Source of the DNA: Methyloligella sp.
Lineage (GTDB): Bacteria; Pseudomonadota; Alphaproteobacteria; Rhizobiales; JALUTE01
DNA length: 5,701 bases
NCBI GenBank assembly: GCA_027058255.1
Contig: JALUTE010000128.1
Location: 1-5,701 of the forward strand
Reading direction: 5' to 3'
Shown: one piece after another, positions 4,011-5,701 of the stretch
How the letters are laid out: each line of letters begins with the position of its first letter
Position numbering within the stretch: the first letter of the stretch is position 1
Program-made: the position numbers and the translations under genes
The notes under the pieces: model-generated
The model's database searches: none
Seen by the model: the letters and a program-made list of their open reading frames with translations, nothing else
What the model was told of the DNA's origin: nothing

Positions 4011-5459
4011 ATGAGCGCAGCCACCACAGGCTACGCCGCCACGGAGCAAAGGCTGGATTCGCAAGAGCACGACACCCCGGCCAGCCCCCGGCCGGGCCCC
4101 CTGTCCGGCCTGGCGCAGATCGTTGCCCGACTTCAGGCGAGCGCGCGGGCGCTCCTCAACGGGCACGGCGCGCAGGCCGAGGCGGGCCGGCAGGCCATCA
4201 CCGCCTTCACCATCCGCATTGCCAGCGCGGCCATCGCCTATCTGGCCCAGGTTCTGCTCGCGCGCTGGATGGGCAGCTTCGAATATGGCGTCTTCGTTTT
4301 CGTCTGGGTGTGGGTGCTCATCCTCGGCGGCCTCTCGCCGCTCGGCCTCAACGTGGCGATGATCCGCTTCGGCCCCGAATATGCCGAGAAGGGCGCCCTC
4401 TCGCTCCTGCGCGGCATCCTGCTCGCCAGCCGGCTGATGACCGTGGCGGCGGCAACGCTCGTGGCGCTCGCCGGTGGCCTTGCCTTGTGGCTTTTCCCCG
4501 ATCTGCTCGAGCGCCACTATCTCCTGCCCGCCTTCCTTGCGCTCACCTGCCTGCCCATCTTCGCGCTCACCGACGTGCAGGACTGCATCGCGCGCGGCTA
4601 TGGCTGGATTCGCCTGGCGCTCCTGCCGCCCTTCATCCTGCGCCCGCTGCTGATCCTGCTCGCCATGGTTGCGGCTCATGCGCTGGGGCTGGAGATGCGC
4701 GCCACCACGGCCGCGGGGGCTGCCATCTTCGCCACCTGGGCGACGGGCCTTCTGCAGACCGTCCTCCTGGAGCGCCGTCTGGCCCGCGAGGTGCCGCGAG
4801 GCCCGCGCCGCTATCGCACCGGCTTCTGGCTCAAGGTCTCCCTGCCGATCCTGCTGATCGAGGGCTTCGATCTCCTGCTGCAGAACACCGACGTTCTCGT
4901 CATCTCGCTCTATCGCAGCGCCAGCGATGTGGGCATCTATTTTGCCGCCCTCAAGACCATGAGCCTCATCATGTTCGTGCGCTTCGCGGTCGGCACGGCG
5001 CTTGCCGGGCGCTTCTCGAGCCTGAATGCGCGGGGCGACCGGGCGGCGCTCGAGCAGGCCGTGCGCGACAGCGTCGCCTGGACCTTCTGGCCGTCGCTGG
5101 CGGGGGCGCTTGTCATTCTCGCCCTCGGCAAGCCCTTGCTGGCCCTCTTCGGCGAGGCTTTCACGGCGGGTTACAGCGCCATGGTCATCCTCGCCCTGGG
5201 CTTCGTGGCGCGGGCGGCCATGGGCCCGGTGGACTTCCTGCTCAACATGCTCGGCGAGGAGCGGCGCTCGGCCATGGTGCTCTTCCTTGCGGCGGCGCTC
5301 AATCTCGCCCTCAACTTCGCCCTCATCCCCGCCTTCGGCCTCAACGGCGCCGCCATGGCCACGGCCCTCTCGCTCACCTCGGCGGGCGCCCTCTTCGCCC
5401 TGATCGCGCGCCGCCGGCTGGGACTGCATGTCTTCGTCCTGCCCGCCCGCCGGCGCTGA
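4011..5459 (+). CDS. Polysaccharide flippase of the Wzx/MATE-like (MVF) superfamily
   Basis: A 482-residue multi-pass inner-membrane protein, predicted to move lipid-linked oligosaccharide repeat units for O-antigen, exopolysaccharide or capsule across the inner membrane. After a polar, probably disordered N-terminus (1-60) come about 12-14 hydrophobic segments. Recognisable family features are the first pair of segments (ITAFTIRIASAAIAYLAQ onward, about 63-105), the mid-protein TDVLVISLYRSASDVGIYFAA (about 293-313, with the conserved D and GIY of segment 7-8), and the late NFALIPAFGLNGAAMATA (about 435-452). Charged loops such as RRLAREVPRGPRRYR (255-269) alternate with hydrophobic stretches. 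No glycosyltransferase or polymerase gene lies in the window, so the substrate cannot be named. It follows a small gene by 55 bases and may be co-transcribed with it. Confidence 0.88.
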   Translation: MSAATTGYAATEQRLDSQEHDTPASPRPGPLSGLAQIVARLQASARALLNGHGAQAEAGRQAITAFTIRIASAAIAYLAQVLLARWMGSFEYGVFVFVWVWVLILGGLSPLGLNVAMIRFGPEYAEKGALSLLRGILLASRLMTVAAATLVALAGGLALWLFPDLLERHYLLPAFLALTCLPIFALTDVQDCIARGYGWIRLALLPPFILRPLLILLAMVAAHALGLEMRATTAAGAAIFATWATGLLQTVLLERRLAREVPRGPRRYRTGFWLKVSLPILLIEGFDLLLQNTDVLVISLYRSASDVGIYFAALKTMSLIMFVRFAVGTALAGRFSSLNARGDRAALEQAVRDSVAWTFWPSLAGALVILALGKPLLALFGEAFTAGYSAMVILALGFVARAAMGPVDFLLNMLGEERRSAMVLFLAAALNLALNFALIPAFGLNGAAMATALSLTSAGALFALIARRRLGLHVFVLPARRR

Positions 5460-5701
5460 CGGGTCCTCCCGCTTCGCCATCGCCATGCCCGCCTGCGCGC
5501 CCGCCAGTCATATTCACGACATAAAGACCGTCTAGCCGGAAGAAGGATCACACCGGGGGCTGAAGACGAACATGTGAGGCGAGACGTCGACGAGGGGTAG
5601 CGGGGCGACGGTTCCGGCGCAGCATATCGAGCAAGCGCCCATGGCCACATCGCCCGCCGGCCGCCTCTCCGGTCAGGTCAGAGCACCCGGTAAGGCCCAT
5701 G
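5460..5701. other. Region after the flippase with no supported gene
   Basis: No RNA gene, clear terminator or convincing promoter is visible. An AT-richer patch (about 5508-5528) stands out from the GC-rich surroundings and could hold a promoter. An imperfect direct repeat, GCCCGCC, occurs at 5487 and again 12 bases later. Two ATGs near the right edge could start a plus-strand gene running out of the window: 5641, open to the edge and reading MATSPAGRLSGQVRAPGKAH, and 5699. Neither has a strong ribosome binding site, so neither is called. Confidence 0.45.

Noticed and set aside
3768..5486. Very long minus-strand open frame (572 codons), highly charged
   Set aside because: Antisense shadow of the flippase; its Glu/Arg/His-rich low-complexity composition is what hydrophobic codons give on the opposite strand.
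5532..5642. Minus-strand frame of 36 codons (MGACSICCAGTV...)
   Set aside because: Short, without a convincing ribosome binding site or recognisable motif; chance is the simplest explanation.
5641..5701. Plus-strand frame at the right edge, LSGQVRAPGK, recalling the start of EPSP synthase (AroA)
   Set aside because: The conserved continuation in AroA is GDKSISHR and here it reads GKAH; only 20 codons are visible and the ribosome binding site is weak.

Overview
The window is very GC-rich DNA, and everything recognisable points to an alphaproteobacterium, probably of the Hyphomicrobiales (Rhizobiales). The main evidence is a circularly permuted two-piece tmRNA gene, an alpha-type SspB, and thyA followed by folA. 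I did not identify a genus. All assignments come from reading the sequence; no database search was run.

Left part, minus strand, about 1-1496. In transcription order this holds a six-segment voltage-gated-type ion channel with a C-terminal zinc ribbon (729-1496), then the split ssrA gene (about 222-604), then the first 49 codons of sspB (1-147, cut by the window edge). In ssrA the acceptor piece, ending in an encoded CCA at 523, comes first. A 92-base intervening segment follows, then the coding piece starting at 430. The coding piece carries the tag frame ANDNYAPAAMAA-stop (308-346). The otherwise gene-free stretch 148-728 is therefore mostly tmRNA. tmRNA tags proteins on stalled ribosomes, and SspB delivers tagged proteins to ClpXP, so the tag maker and the tag reader are neighbours on one strand.

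Middle part, plus strand, 1574-3081. thyA (thymidylate synthase) and folA (dihydrofolate reductase) together close the dTMP/tetrahydrofolate cycle. They are separated by 200 bases packed with short tandem and inverted repeats.

Right part, 3082-5701. A small exported acidic protein of unknown function (minus strand) converges on folA across a GC-only hairpin. Diverging from it are a 74-residue protein of unknown function and a Wzx/MATE-like polysaccharide flippase (4011-5459). The last 242 bases hold no gene I can support.

The main result is the permuted ssrA locus, with its unusual tag end and its adjacency to sspB. Secondary points are the repeat-filled thyA-folA gap, the channel's variant selectivity filter and zinc ribbon, and a palindrome across the predicted start site of the exported protein's transcript.
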